Shown here piece by piece: positions 11,069 to 20,705 of a stretch of DNA of 64,000 bases (the stretch's first letter is position 1; each line of letters begins with the position of its first letter). The notes beneath the pieces were generated by a model, which did not search any database, had not been told where the DNA came from, and saw only the letters and a program-made list of their open reading frames with translations. The DNA lies in contig NZ_CP067124.1 of assembly GCF_028553725.1 (NCBI RefSeq), positions 1,436,001 to 1,500,000 on the forward strand, given 5' to 3'. The position numbers and the translations under genes were made by a program. This DNA comes from Paracoccus alcaliphilus (GTDB lineage Bacteria > Pseudomonadota > Alphaproteobacteria > Rhodobacterales > Rhodobacteraceae).

Positions 11069-11289
11069 CGGTGCGAACTCTTGTCCTATGGTGGAGGGGT
11101 GGCCCTTCCACTATATTGTGGTGTCGTGGCAAGATACCGCCGAGAGTTGCGGAATTCACCGCCAGATTTTGCGTTACTTCGCCCTTTTTCGGGTGACGTG
11201 ACGCTGCATAGGGGCTACGATTGCCCGTAATACGGGGATTCGAGCGGGCGGCCCGCGCCCGGCCAGATCGACGACAACAGGCGGAAACC

Positions 11290-12909
11290 ATGAACCTCAA
11301 TCTGATGATGAACGACGAAGAAGAGCTGAAGCCGCGGATCACCGTCTTCGGTGTTGGCGGGGCAGGCGGCAACGCGGTCAACAACATGATCGAAAAACAG
11401 CTCGGCGGGGTCGAGTTCGTGGTTGCCAATACCGATGCGCAGGCGCTGTCCAGCTCTCGCGCGAACAACCGCGTCCAGATGGGTCCGAAAGTGACTGAAG
11501 GTCTGGGCGCGGGGGCGAAGCCCTCGATCGGCGCCAAGGCGGCCGAGGAAACCATCGAGGATATCGTCGATCACCTGATGGGCGCGCATATGTGCTTCAT
11601 CACGGCAGGCATGGGCGGCGGCACCGGCACCGGCGCGGCCCCGATCATCGCGCAGGCCGCGCGCGAGATGGGCATTCTGACCGTCGGCGTGGTGACCAAG
11701 CCCTTCCAGTTCGAGGGCAGCAAGCGGATGCGTCAGGCCGAAGAGGGCGTCGAAGCCCTGCAAAAGGTCGTCGATACGCTGATCATCATCCCGAACCAGA
11801 ACCTGTTCCGGATCGCGAACGAAAAGACCACCTTCACCGAAGCCTTCGCCATGGCCGACGACGTGCTGTATCAGGGCGTCAAGGGCGTGACCGACCTGAT
11901 GGTGCGTCCGGGCCTGATCAACCTCGACTTCGCCGACGTGCGCGCGGTGATGGACGAGATGGGCAAGGCGATGATGGGTGCGGGCGAAGCCTCGGGCGAC
12001 AACCGCGCGCAAGAGGCCGCCGAGCGCGCCATCGCCAACCCGCTGCTGGACGAGATCAGCCTGACCGGCGCCAAGGGCGTGCTGATCAACATCACCGGCG
12101 GCTATGACATGACCCTGTTCGAACTGGACGAGGCCGCCAATGTCATCCGCGACAAGGTCGATTCGGATGCGAACATCATCGTCGGCTCGACGCTGGACCC
12201 GGACATGGAAGGCACCATCCGCGTGTCGGTCGTGGCCACCGGCATCGACGCTGCCGCCGCCGCCGCTGGGGGCGAGATCCCGGCGGCGCGTCGCAGCATG
12301 GCCGAGCCGCTGACCCAGAACCCGGCCGTCGCGCAGAAAGAGGCACCCGCCCGTGTGGACAGCGCCCGCGTGGACGATGTCGATCAGGTGCCGCCGCGCC
12401 GCATGCCCGCGCCTCGCGCCGAGGCCCGCCCGGCTGAACCGGTCGCGCATGACGACGATATGCCCGCCCCGGCCTACAACGCCCGCCCGGCGCGTCCGGC
12501 CGCTCCGGCTCCGGCGCCCTCGCTGGATCAGGGCACGGATACCTTCGTCGCCCCGACCCGCGGCACGGCTGCGGCCCCCTCGGCGGCTCAGGTGCAGGAA
12601 CGTCTGCGCCGTGCGGTCGAAAATCAGCCAGCCCGCGCCGCCCAGAACGCAGCGCCCGCGCCGCAGAACGAGCATGATCGCCATCAGGGCCGCATGGCCG
12701 GTCTGGGCCGTATGCTGGAGCGGATCGCGGGTCATTCGGGCGATCAGCCGGCGGGCAAACCCGCCGCCGCCTCGATCGCGGAACGTGTCAACGACCGGAT
12801 GGCCGTGCGTTCGCGCCAGCAGCAGCCCGAATTTGACGATCTGGCCAACCCGGACAGCGCGCAGGACAATGTCGAAATCCCGGCTTTCCTGCGTCGTCAG
12901 GCAAACTGA
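11290..12909 (+). CDS. ftsZ: Cell division GTPase FtsZ
   Basis: FtsZ is the tubulin-like GTPase that forms the division ring. The ATG at 11290 ([17 protein letters not shown]) gives 539 residues; the frame is open back to 11221 but that part is not FtsZ-like. Seen: the tubulin signature [14 protein letters not shown] near residue 110, and the T7 region [19 protein letters not shown] long proline- and alanine-rich linker of about 180 residues follows, then the conserved terminal peptide [11 protein letters not shown], which binds FtsA. The long linker is typical of alphaproteobacteria. A strong terminator follows. Confidence 0.97.
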   Translation: MNLNLMMNDEEELKPRITVFGVGGAGGNAVNNMIEKQLGGVEFVVANTDAQALSSSRANNRVQMGPKVTEGLGAGAKPSIGAKAAEETIEDIVDHLMGAHMCFITAGMGGGTGTGAAPIIAQAAREMGILTVGVVTKPFQFEGSKRMRQAEEGVEALQKVVDTLIIIPNQNLFRIANEKTTFTEAFAMADDVLYQGVKGVTDLMVRPGLINLDFADVRAVMDEMGKAMMGAGEASGDNRAQEAAERAIANPLLDEISLTGAKGVLINITGGYDMTLFELDEAANVIRDKVDSDANIIVGSTLDPDMEGTIRVSVVATGIDAAAAAAGGEIPAARRSMAEPLTQNPAVAQKEAPARVDSARVDDVDQVPPRRMPAPRAEARPAEPVAHDDDMPAPAYNARPARPAAPAPAPSLDQGTDTFVAPTRGTAAAPSAAQVQERLRRAVENQPARAAQNAAPAPQNEHDRHQGRMAGLGRMLERIAGHSGDQPAGKPAAASIAERVNDRMAVRSRQQQPEFDDLANPDSAQDNVEIPAFLRRQAN

Positions 12910-12942
12910 CCCCATCACGAATCTGACACAATCGGAAATCGG

Positions 12943-12967
12943 AAGGGCCGCCCGCAGCGGCCCTTTT
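12943..12967 (+). terminator. Rho-independent terminator after ftsZ
   Basis: A perfect 9-bp stem (AAGGGCCGC / GCGGCCCTT) with loop CCGCA is followed by TTATTTTGTTTTT. It begins 33 bases past the ftsZ stop and closes the division cluster. lpxC, 170 bases further on, must have its own promoter. Confidence 0.88.
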
Positions 12968-13137
12968 ATTTTGTTTTTCAGTATCTTGACGGGGCACCCG
13001 CAGGGGTGGTGCCGGGGCGGGGCGCGAATGTTTCACCCCGTCACAAAACGTTAATTGAATGCCCCGGGCACCCGGCCTAGCTGAGATGAACCGGAGTGAA
13101 TTGATTCCGGATGGAATAATAGACAGGCAGGCATGAC

Positions 13138-14070
13138 ATGCAGGCGACGCTGAAATCCAGATGTGTGTTCACCGGGGTCGGGCTTCATTCCGGCGCCCCG
13201 GCGCGGCTGGAGATTCATCCGGCCCCCGCCGGGTTCGGCATCATGTTCCGTCGCACCGACCTGAACCCTTCGGTCGATATCCCGGCCCGCTGGGACCGCG
13301 TCACGCCCTCGAAGCTGTGCACGCTGATGGATAACGGGCAGGGCGTGACCCTGTCCACGGTCGAACATATCATGGCCGCGCTGGCCGGGACCGGCATCCA
13401 TAACGCGCTGGTCAGCGTCGATGGCCCCGAGGTTCCGATTCTCGACGGCTCGGCGGCGCCTTTCGTGCGGGGTATCCTGCGCGCGGGGATCCAGATACAG
13501 GCCCAGCCGCTGCGCGCCATCCGCGTGCTGCGCCCGGTCGAGGTGCGCGAGGGCGAGGCCTTCGCCCGCCTGACCCCGGCCGATCATCTTGAGATCGATT
13601 TCGAGATCGACTTTACCGATGCCGCCATCGGCCATCAGGAGAAGGTGCTGGACATGGCCAATGGCGCGTTCCTGCGCGAACTGGCCGACAGCCGCACCTT
13701 CTGCCGTCAGGCCGATGTCGATGCGATGCGCAAGAACGGCCTGGCCCTTGGCGGCACATATATGAACGCGGTCGTGGTCGATGGCGCGCGGGTGCTGACG
13801 CCGGGCGGTCTGCGCCACGCCGATGAGGCTGTGCGCCACAAGATGTTGGACGCGATGGGCGATCTGGCACTGGCCGGTGCGCCGCTTCTGGCGCGCTATA
13901 CCGGGCATCGCGCCGGTCACGCCATGACCAACCGGCTGCTGCGGGCGCTGTTCGCGGACCCGACGGCATGGGAATGGGTGACCTGCTCGGACGAGATGGA
14001 GAGCCGTCTTCCGGGTGCCGGAGTCGCCGCCTATGGCGCGGATGCGGGAATCGCTGCGGTGGCCGTCTGA
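13138..14070 (+). CDS. lpxC: UDP-3-O-acyl-N-acetylglucosamine deacetylase LpxC
   Basis: LpxC is the zinc-dependent deacetylase that catalyses the first committed step of lipid A synthesis. The 310-residue protein contains FTGVGLHSGAPARLEI at the N-terminus, the zinc ligand region STVEHIMAAL near residue 77, and DGSAAPFV. The second metal and catalytic region is HKMLDAMGDLALAG near residue 237, with GHRAGHAMTNRLLRAL near residue 260. Length and motif order are normal. It is a free-standing gene between the ftsZ terminator and bamD. Confidence 0.96.
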   Translation: MQATLKSRCVFTGVGLHSGAPARLEIHPAPAGFGIMFRRTDLNPSVDIPARWDRVTPSKLCTLMDNGQGVTLSTVEHIMAALAGTGIHNALVSVDGPEVPILDGSAAPFVRGILRAGIQIQAQPLRAIRVLRPVEVREGEAFARLTPADHLEIDFEIDFTDAAIGHQEKVLDMANGAFLRELADSRTFCRQADVDAMRKNGLALGGTYMNAVVVDGARVLTPGGLRHADEAVRHKMLDAMGDLALAGAPLLARYTGHRAGHAMTNRLLRALFADPTAWEWVTCSDEMESRLPGAGVAAYGADAGIAAVAV

Positions 14071-14235
14071 GGCTGCCACCGCAGGGCAAAATACCGCCGC
14101 TTTTCCCCATCGGTCAACTTCTGCAAAACACGCGCGGAATTCAACGGATTGCCATTTTGCGCCCCCTGATGTTCTGTGCTAGGAGGTGCCGTCGGCCAGC
14201 CAAAAGCGGACGGCACAGCAGGATCTAAGGGCAGG

Positions 14236-15096
14236 ATGCAGATGGCGCGCGCGAAACTTTCGGCTTCTTTGATTGCTGCGGTGGTGTGTTCGGCGATGCT
14301 TGCAGGATGCGGGGATCGGAATACGCTCTCGTCAGCCGAAAAGCGCAACCTCGACCGGTTCACCGCCGAGGAGATCTATAAACGCGGCGAGTTCGAGCTG
14401 GAAAACAGCCGCCGCCCCGGCGAGGCGGTGTTCTATTTCGCCGAGGTCGAGCGGCTTTACCCCTATTCCGAATGGGCCAAGCGGGCGCTGATCATGCAGG
14501 CCTATGGCCATCACCGCGCCAAGGAATACGAAGAGGCGCGCGGTGCCGCACAGCGATTCCTTGACACCTATCCGGGCGATGCGGATGCGGCCTATGCGCA
14601 ATATCTGCTGGCGCTGTCCTATTATGACCAGATCGACGACGTGGGCCGCGATCAGGGCCTGACCTTTCAGGCGCTGCAAGCCCTGCGCCGCGTGATCGAG
14701 GAATATCCCGACAGCGAATATGCCCGCAGCGCGATTCTCAAATTCGATCTGGCCTTCGACCATCTGGCCGCGAAAGAGATGGAGATCGGGCGTTACTATC
14801 TGAAACGCGGGCATTACGCCTCGTCCATCAACCGTTTCCGCGTCGTGGTCGAGGAGTTCCAGACCACCACCCAGACGCCCGAGGCGCTGCTGCGTCTGGT
14901 CGAGGCCTATCTGGCGCTTGGCCTGACCGACGAGGCGCAGACGGCGGGGGCGATTCTGGGGCACAACTTCCAGTCCTCGCCCTTCTATCAGGACGCTTTT
15001 GCCCAGCTTCGCGGTCGCGGCCTGTCCGCCACGGTGCAGGGCGACAGCTGGCTGACCTCGGTCTATCGCCAGATGGTGCAGGGTCGGTGGCTGTAA
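14236..15096 (+). CDS. bamD: Outer membrane assembly lipoprotein BamD (ComL/YfiO)
   Basis: BamD is the essential lipoprotein of the BAM complex that inserts beta-barrel proteins into the outer membrane. The protein (286 residues from the ATG at 14236) has a signal peptide ending in the lipobox MLAGC near residue 20, so it should be lipid-anchored. It is followed by tetratricopeptide-like helical repeats such as AVFYFAEVERLYPYSEWA and ARGAAQRFLDTYPGDADAAY. An alternative ATG at 14242 has better spacing from AAGGGCAGG; both give the same mature protein. recN starts 30 bases downstream. Confidence 0.92.
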   Translation: MQMARAKLSASLIAAVVCSAMLAGCGDRNTLSSAEKRNLDRFTAEEIYKRGEFELENSRRPGEAVFYFAEVERLYPYSEWAKRALIMQAYGHHRAKEYEEARGAAQRFLDTYPGDADAAYAQYLLALSYYDQIDDVGRDQGLTFQALQALRRVIEEYPDSEYARSAILKFDLAFDHLAAKEMEIGRYYLKRGHYASSINRFRVVVEEFQTTTQTPEALLRLVEAYLALGLTDEAQTAGAILGHNFQSSPFYQDAFAQLRGRGLSATVQGDSWLTSVYRQMVQGRWL

Positions 15097-15126
15097 GGGC
15101 CACTCGCGCGCATTAAGGGGGCGGGG

Positions 15127-16770
15127 ATGCTGCGTTCGCTGGACATCCGCGACATGCTGCTGATCGACCGGCTGGAACTGTCCTTTGGGCCGGGCCTGAA
15201 CGTGCTGACCGGAGAGACCGGGGCGGGCAAGTCCATCATGCTGGATTGTCTGGGCTTTGTTCTGGGCTGGCGCGGCCGGGCCGATCTGGTCCGGCAGGGC
15301 GCGGCGCAGGGCGAAGTCACGGCCGTTTTCGATCTGCCCGAAGGTCATCCCGCCCGCGCGATTCTGTCCGAGGCGGGAATCGAGCCCGAGGATGATCTGA
15401 TCCTGCGCCGCATCAATGGCGCCGATGGGCGCAAGACCGGCTTTGTCAACGACCGCCGCGTGTCCGGCGAGGTTCTGCGCCAGCTTTCGGATGCTCTGGT
15501 CGAATTGCACGGCCAGCATGATGATCGCGGGCTGCTGAACCCACGCGGCCACCGGGCGCTGCTGGATGCTTTCGGGGCGCTGGATATGACGCCGGTGCGG
15601 CAGGCCTGGGCGGCGCGGCGCGAAGCCAATCGCGCGCTGGCCGAGGCTGAAGCCGCGCTGGCCCGCGCGCGCGAGGAAGAGGATTTCCTGCGTCACGCCG
15701 TCAAGGAACTGGACGATCTGGCCCCGGTCGCCGGCGAAGAGGCCGAACTGGACAGTCGCCGCCGGTCGATGCAGGCGGCCGAGCGGATCCGCGAGGATGT
15801 CACCCGCGCCTTGCAGATGCTGGGACCCGAGGGGGCCGAAGGCGCCATGCTGGACGCTAACCGCTGGCTGGAGGGCGCGGCGGACCGGGCCGAGGGGCGG
15901 CTGGACGATCCGATTTCGGCCCTGTCGCGGGCGCTGATCGAGTTGGGCGAGGCGCATCACGGTGTCGAGGCGGCGCTGTCGGCGATGGATTTCGACCCCG
16001 CAGCGCTGGATGCGACCGAGGAACGGCTGTTCGCCCTGCGCGCGCTGGCCCGTAAACATGATGTGCTGGCAGACGATCTGGCGGGGCTGGCCGATGATCT
16101 GCGCGGGCGGCTGGGCCGGATCGAGGCGGGCGAGGCCTCGCTGGCGGCGTTGCAGCAGGCGGCGCGTCAGGCGGGCGAGGCCTATGCCGAGGCCGCCGAT
16201 GCGCTGAGCGTGGCGCGGGCCGAGGCCGCTGTGCGTCTGGACAAGGCCGTGTCAGCGGAACTGGCGCCGCTCAAGATGGAACGTGCAGTGTTCGAGACCC
16301 GGCTGTCCGAGGCCGAACCCGGCCCCGAGGGGCAGGACATGGTGGCCTTTACCGTCGCGACCAATCCCGGCGCCCCGGCGGGGCCGCTGGACAAGATCGC
16401 GTCGGGCGGGGAACTGTCGCGCTTTCTGCTGGCGCTGAAGGTCTGTCTGGCGCGTGGCAACAATGCGCTGGTGATGATCTTTGACGAGATCGACCGCGGC
16501 GTCGGCGGCGCCACCGCCGATGCGGTGGGGCGCAGGCTCAAGCGGTTGTCGGGCGATGCGCAGGTGCTGATCGTTACCCATTCGCCGCAGGTCGCGGCGC
16601 TTGGCGACCGGCATTTCCGGGTGGCGAAATCGGTCAGCGATGGCATGACCACCTCTACCGTCACGCCCCTGCAACCCGATCAGCGCATCGAGGAAATCGC
16701 GCGGATGCTGGCGGGCGACCGTATCACCGACGCCGCGACCGAGGCCGCGCGCGCCCTGATCGCGGGTTAG
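15127..16770 (+). CDS. recN: DNA repair ATPase RecN
   Basis: RecN is an SMC-like ATPase that holds broken DNA ends during double-strand break repair. The 547-residue protein has Walker A GETGAGKSIMLDC near residue 32, VELHGQHDDRGLL near residue 128, and a central alpha-helical coiled-coil rich in Ala, Arg and Glu (about residues 155-370). ABC signature GGELSRFLLALK and Walker B MIFDEIDRGVGG lie near residues 430 and 455. The stop overlaps the convergent exported-protein gene by 4 bases. Confidence 0.95.
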   Translation: MLRSLDIRDMLLIDRLELSFGPGLNVLTGETGAGKSIMLDCLGFVLGWRGRADLVRQGAAQGEVTAVFDLPEGHPARAILSEAGIEPEDDLILRRINGADGRKTGFVNDRRVSGEVLRQLSDALVELHGQHDDRGLLNPRGHRALLDAFGALDMTPVRQAWAARREANRALAEAEAALARAREEEDFLRHAVKELDDLAPVAGEEAELDSRRRSMQAAERIREDVTRALQMLGPEGAEGAMLDANRWLEGAADRAEGRLDDPISALSRALIELGEAHHGVEAALSAMDFDPAALDATEERLFALRALARKHDVLADDLAGLADDLRGRLGRIEAGEASLAALQQAARQAGEAYAEAADALSVARAEAAVRLDKAVSAELAPLKMERAVFETRLSEAEPGPEGQDMVAFTVATNPGAPAGPLDKIASGGELSRFLLALKVCLARGNNALVMIFDEIDRGVGGATADAVGRRLKRLSGDAQVLIVTHSPQVAALGDRHFRVAKSVSDGMTTSTVTPLQPDQRIEEIARMLAGDRITDAATEAARALIAG

Positions 16771-17138
16771 TCCAGTATCCGGTCGGCGTGCCGCAGCACC
16801 GACAACAACTGCCCGTCATTGGCATCCACCCGCACCAGCCGCCCCGAAATGACGCCATAACGGCTGCCGCTGGGGGCTTCCGCCAGACCATAGCGGCCCG
16901 GATGGGTGATGACATGCAGCGAATCCTCGGCCACGGGTTCGCCCACGGGGGGCAGGGCGGTCGGGCTGCCGCAATCGCTGTCATCGCAACTGGCAACATC
17001 AGAGATCCCGGCCACGCTCAGCGTGGTGTCGGTCGGTTCGGCGGCGGGCTGGTCGGTCAGGACCCAAGTGGCTGTTGCGGCAATGGCGAACAGCGAGATG
17101 CCCACCGCCGCGGCGGTTCGGTCATGCTTCTGTGCCAC
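16767..17138 (-). CDS. Exported protein of unknown function, paralogue A
   Basis: I do not recognise this 123-residue protein. It has an N-terminal hydrophobic segment (VGISLFAIAATATWVLT) that looks like an uncleaved anchor or signal peptide. A short CDDSDCGSP motif follows with two nearby cysteines. The C-terminal domain runs from EDSLHVITHPGRYGL to LRHADRILD. The last roughly 55 residues align with the next gene upstream (17205-17510), so the two are tandem paralogues, with 66 bases between them on the same strand. It converges on recN with a 4-base overlap. Confidence 0.75.
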   Translation of the reverse strand: MAQKHDRTAAAVGISLFAIAATATWVLTDQPAAEPTDTTLSVAGISDVASCDDSDCGSPTALPPVGEPVAEDSLHVITHPGRYGLAEAPSGSRYGVISGRLVRVDANDGQLLSVLRHADRILD

Positions 17139-17204
17139 GGTTTTTTCCTCTGCTCGTTTTCATGACAACGATCAGAAGGGGGAAGGGTTCCGCACAAGGT
17201 CGGT

Positions 17205-17510
17205 TCAGTCCAGCAGGCGTGGCTGATCGCGCAGGATCGACAGCACTTTGAAGGATGACGGGTCGATGCGGATCAGCTTGCCATGCGCCACGGCATAGCT
17301 GCTGCCGGGTACGCCCGATCCCAGCCCATAAAGCCCCGGAGAGGTCACCAGATGCACCTCGGCCTGATCCAGACTGTCGCCCACATGGAACTCTTGCGCG
17401 GCAGAGGGGGCCGGCGTCTCAACATCTTCGGCGGATGGCGCGATAACGGTCGTGGCGATGATCAGCGCCGATATTACGGCGCAAACCGCGACCGGTCTGG
17501 CTATCGTCAT
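17205..17510 (-). CDS. Exported protein of unknown function, paralogue B
   Basis: This 101-residue protein has a signal-like hydrophobic N-terminus (VAVCAVISALIIATTVI). Its C-terminal domain shares the pattern D-S-L...V-x-L/I-x-T-x-P-G-x-Y-G-L...G-S-x-Y-x-V...G-x-L-x-R-x-D...L-S-x-L-R...R-x-L-D with paralogue A. It lacks the Cys-x4-Cys insert of paralogue A. The shared GxxY and GSxY glycine/tyrosine pattern suggests a small beta domain. No function can be assigned. It is probably transcribed with paralogue A. Confidence 0.75.
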   Translation of the reverse strand: MTIARPVAVCAVISALIIATTVIAPSAEDVETPAPSAAQEFHVGDSLDQAEVHLVTSPGLYGLGSGVPGSSYAVAHGKLIRIDPSSFKVLSILRDQPRLLD

Positions 17511-17608
17511 CGTGGGCTGTCCTTGCCTGCGTCAATTCCGCAGACAAAACGCCCCGCTTTGGGCTTCGTTCCGCCACCCGCCGGTTGGTTCCCTGAAAAA
17601 TGCGCCCT

Positions 17609-18478
17609 TCAGCGATTATTTTCGGCGAACCGTTGCAACATTGCCGAAAAATCGCGTCCCTGACCGCCTTCATGCTCGACAAAACGGTCGTAAAGCTGCC
17701 GTGCCAGCGCGCCCATTGGCGTATCCGCTCCCACTGAACCGGCGGCCTGTTGCGACAGGTTCAGGTCCTTCAGCATCAGTTCGGCGGCAAAACCGGGCTG
17801 ATAATCGTTGTCGGCCGGGGATTGCGGGCCGATGCCGGGTGCCGGGCAATAGGCGTTCATCGACCAGCTGTAACCCGAGCTGGTGGACACAACGTCGAAC
17901 ATCTTCTGCCGGTCCAGCCCCAGCCGGTCGGCCAGCCCGAAGGCCTCGCAGGTGGCGATCATGGTGACGCCAAGGATCATGTTGTTACAGATCTTGGCCG
18001 CCTGACCCGCCCCCGAATCGCCGCAATGCACGGCCTTCTGGCCCATGATGTCGAACAGCGGCGCGACGGTGGCGAAATCCGCGTCCGAGCCGCCGACCAT
18101 GAAGGTCAGCGTCCCCGCCTGCGCGCCGCCGATCCCGCCCGAGACCGGCGCATCCAGCGCACCCAGCCTGGCGGCGCGGGCCTGATCGGCAACCGCGCGG
18201 GCGCTGTCCACATCGACGGTCGAACAGTCGCAAAGCACCGCACCCTTGCGCATTGCCGGGATCACCTGATCGGCCACCGCGCGCAGGATATGGCCGTTTG
18301 GCAGCATGGTGATGACCACATCCGCCCCTGCCGCCGCCTCGGTCGCGCCAAGCGCGGCGGTCACGCCCTCGGGTTCCGGCGCGGCGGTATCATAGCCCCG
18401 AACCTCATGCCCCCCACGGGCCAGATTGACGGCCATGGGCGCGCCCATATTGCCCAGACCGATGAAACCGATCTTCAT
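17609..18478 (-). CDS. mmsB: 3-hydroxyisobutyrate dehydrogenase
   Basis: MmsB oxidises 3-hydroxyisobutyrate to methylmalonate semialdehyde with NAD in valine breakdown. The ATG at 18478 gives 289 residues starting MKIGFIGLGNMGAPMAVNLA, the beta-hydroxyacid dehydrogenase NAD motif. DAPVSGGIGGAQAGTLTFM is the substrate-binding segment, and AAKICNNMILG carries the catalytic lysine. The ATG overlaps the stop of the upstream hydrolase gene by 4 bases, so the two are translationally coupled. The product is the substrate of MmsA, encoded in the same cluster. Confidence 0.94.
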   Translation of the reverse strand: MKIGFIGLGNMGAPMAVNLARGGHEVRGYDTAAPEPEGVTAALGATEAAAGADVVITMLPNGHILRAVADQVIPAMRKGAVLCDCSTVDVDSARAVADQARAARLGALDAPVSGGIGGAQAGTLTFMVGGSDADFATVAPLFDIMGQKAVHCGDSGAGQAAKICNNMILGVTMIATCEAFGLADRLGLDRQKMFDVVSTSSGYSWSMNAYCPAPGIGPQSPADNDYQPGFAAELMLKDLNLSQQAAGSVGADTPMGALARQLYDRFVEHEGGQGRDFSAMLQRFAENNR

Positions 18479-19482
18479 ACATATTCCTCCCACCGAAGTT
18501 CCTCTTCGCCCAAGGGTGCCAGCAGCGCCTGCACATGCGTCTCGGACGCGTCGGCGGCCCATTTCGGATTGCGGTCCTTGTCGATGATCTGCGCGCGCAC
18601 GCCTTCCAGAAAATCGGTCTCGGTCGTCGCGCGCCATGTAAAGCGGTATTCGCGGCTGAGCGATTCCTGCATCCGCTGATCGCCGCGCGCGGCCCGGACC
18701 AGCGCCAGACTGGCGGCCATGGACAGCGGCGAATTGCGTTTCAGCGGCTTCAGCGCATCGCTTTCACCGGTCTTTTCCAGCGTATCCATGATCTCGGCCA
18801 GGGTCGCGCCGCCAAAGGCCGACAGATCGCGGGTCTGAAGCGAGGCCGAGGGCACATCCTCGCCCTCGATCAGCGACACGTCGCCGGTCTTTTCCAGCCG
18901 GGCGATCAGGTCGGGCCATTCCTCTTCGGGCAGATAGGTGTCGGCAAAGCCTGCATGGATCGCGTCGCCCGCGCCGATCCGCGCGCCGGTCAGCGCCAGA
19001 TATTCGCCGATCCGCCCCGGTGCCCGGCTCAGCAGCCAAGAGCCGCCGACATCGGGGATCAGGCCGATCCCGGCCTCGGGCATGGCGATCTGGGTGCTGT
19101 CGCCGACGATGCGGTGGCTGGCATGGCCGCCCACGCCGACGCCGCCGCCCATGACGAAGCCCTGCATGAAGGCCACGATGGGCTTTGGAAAATCGGCGAT
19201 CGCGGCGTTCATCCGGTATTCATCGGCAAAGAACCGGCGCCCGACGCTGTGATCGCCCGCGATGGCGGCACGCCAGACGGCGGCGATATCGCCACCGGCG
19301 CAAAAGGCGCGCTCGCCCTCGGCGTCGATCACGACCAGCGCCACATCCGGGTCGTCGCGCCAGCCCTGCAATGCGGCATGGATCGCCTGCGCCATGTTGC
19401 GGCTGAGTGCGTTCAGGGTCTTTTCGCGGGTGAAGGTGATCCGTCCGGCGCGGCCGGTTTTACGGATGTTCAGGTCTTCCAT
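18475..19482 (-). CDS. 3-hydroxyisobutyryl-CoA hydrolase (crotonase fold)
   Basis: This enzyme cleaves 3-hydroxyisobutyryl-CoA to free 3-hydroxyisobutyrate in the valine pathway. The 335-residue protein shows the crotonase oxyanion-hole segments AFCAGGDIAAVW near residue 60 and MQGFVMGGGVGVGGHASHRI near residue 110. MPEAGIGLIPDVGGSWLLSR follows. The extended C-terminal region typical of HIBCH rather than simple enoyl-CoA hydratases is present. It lies between isobutyryl-CoA dehydrogenase (1-base gap) and mmsB (4-base overlap), which supports the assignment. Confidence 0.9.
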   Translation of the reverse strand: MEDLNIRKTGRAGRITFTREKTLNALSRNMAQAIHAALQGWRDDPDVALVVIDAEGERAFCAGGDIAAVWRAAIAGDHSVGRRFFADEYRMNAAIADFPKPIVAFMQGFVMGGGVGVGGHASHRIVGDSTQIAMPEAGIGLIPDVGGSWLLSRAPGRIGEYLALTGARIGAGDAIHAGFADTYLPEEEWPDLIARLEKTGDVSLIEGEDVPSASLQTRDLSAFGGATLAEIMDTLEKTGESDALKPLKRNSPLSMAASLALVRAARGDQRMQESLSREYRFTWRATTETDFLEGVRAQIIDKDRNPKWAADASETHVQALLAPLGEEELRWEEYV

Positions 19483-19483
19483 G

Positions 19484-20629
19484 TCAGCTCCGTTCCGCCA
19501 GAAGCGTGCGGCTGACGATCAGCCGCATGATTTCATTCGTGCCTTCCAGAATCTGATGCACGCGCAGGTCGCGCACGATCTTCTCGATTCCGTAATCGGC
19601 AAGATAGCCATAGCCACCATGCAGTTGCAGGCATTGATTTGCGACCTCGAAGGCGCGATCGGTGACGTAGAGCTTGGCCATCGCGCAGAATTTGGTCGCA
19701 TCGGGGGCGCCGGTGTCAAGCTTCCAGGCCGCCTGCCGCAGGAAGATCCGCGCCGATTGCAGCGCGGTTTCCATATCCGCCAGCCGGAATTGCAGCGCCT
19801 GAAACCGATCAAGGCTTTGCCCGAAGGCATGACGCTGACCCATATAGGTCAGCGTCGCATCCAGCGCCGCCTGTGCACCGCCAAGCGCCCCCGCCGCGAT
19901 GTTCAGCCGCCCGCCATCCAGCCCCGCCATGGCATAGCGGAAGCCGTCACCTTCCTGCCCCAGCAGGTTTTCGGCGGCAATGTCGCAATCGTCGAACTGG
20001 ACCTGTGCGGTCGGCTGGGCGCGCCAGCCCATCTTGTCCTCGGGCGCGCCAAAGCTGAGGCCCGGCGTGCCGTCCGGCACGATCAGCGCGCTGATGCCGC
20101 CCGGTCCGTCCTGTCCGCTGCGGACCATGACGATATAGGCATCCGAATAGCCCCCGCCCGAGATGAAGGCCTTGGTGCCGTTCAGCCGCCAGCCTTGCGG
20201 CACCCGTTCGGCGCGGGTCCGCAGGGCGGCGGCATCCGATCCCGATCCCGGTTCAGTCAGGCAATAGGAAAAGATCGTCTCCATGCTGCACAGGCCGGGC
20301 AGCCAGCGTTCCCTGACCTCGGCGCTGCCGAAACGGGCGATCATGCCGCCACACATATTGTGGATCGACAGGAACGAGGCGACCGAAGGGCAGGCCATCG
20401 CCAGCGCCTCGAAAACCAACGTGCCATCCAGACGCGACAGGCCTGCGCCGCCGTAATCTTCCGGAACGTAAAGCCCGCCAAAACCCAGCTGTGCAATCTC
20501 GGACCACAACTGTTTCGGGATGGTGCCGGCGGCTTCCCATTCGCGGGCGAAGGGGGCGATCCGGCTTTGGCCGAAATCGCGGGCCATGTCGAAGATCGCC
20601 TGCTGTTCCTCTGAAACTGCGAAATCCAT
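19484..20629 (-). CDS. Acyl-CoA dehydrogenase, probably isobutyryl-CoA dehydrogenase
   Basis: This FAD flavoprotein oxidises an acyl-CoA to the enoyl-CoA. The 381-residue protein has the family segments YCLTEPGSGSDAAALRT near residue 120 and KAFISGGGYSDAYIVM. The C-terminal active-site region VHQILEGTNEIMRLIVSRTLL contains the catalytic-type glutamate. Substrate choice is inferred from context: the hydrolase, mmsB and mmsA of valine degradation surround it on the same strand. A broader short-chain specificity cannot be excluded from sequence. Confidence 0.88.
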   Translation of the reverse strand: MDFAVSEEQQAIFDMARDFGQSRIAPFAREWEAAGTIPKQLWSEIAQLGFGGLYVPEDYGGAGLSRLDGTLVFEALAMACPSVASFLSIHNMCGGMIARFGSAEVRERWLPGLCSMETIFSYCLTEPGSGSDAAALRTRAERVPQGWRLNGTKAFISGGGYSDAYIVMVRSGQDGPGGISALIVPDGTPGLSFGAPEDKMGWRAQPTAQVQFDDCDIAAENLLGQEGDGFRYAMAGLDGGRLNIAAGALGGAQAALDATLTYMGQRHAFGQSLDRFQALQFRLADMETALQSARIFLRQAAWKLDTGAPDATKFCAMAKLYVTDRAFEVANQCLQLHGGYGYLADYGIEKIVRDLRVHQILEGTNEIMRLIVSRTLLAERS

Positions 20630-20705
20630 TCCGCGCCTTTCTCAGATCCGCATCTGCCCAATCTCTAGTGGCAAGGGGCCGTGGCGGCAATGCGGGTGTG
20701 GGTGG

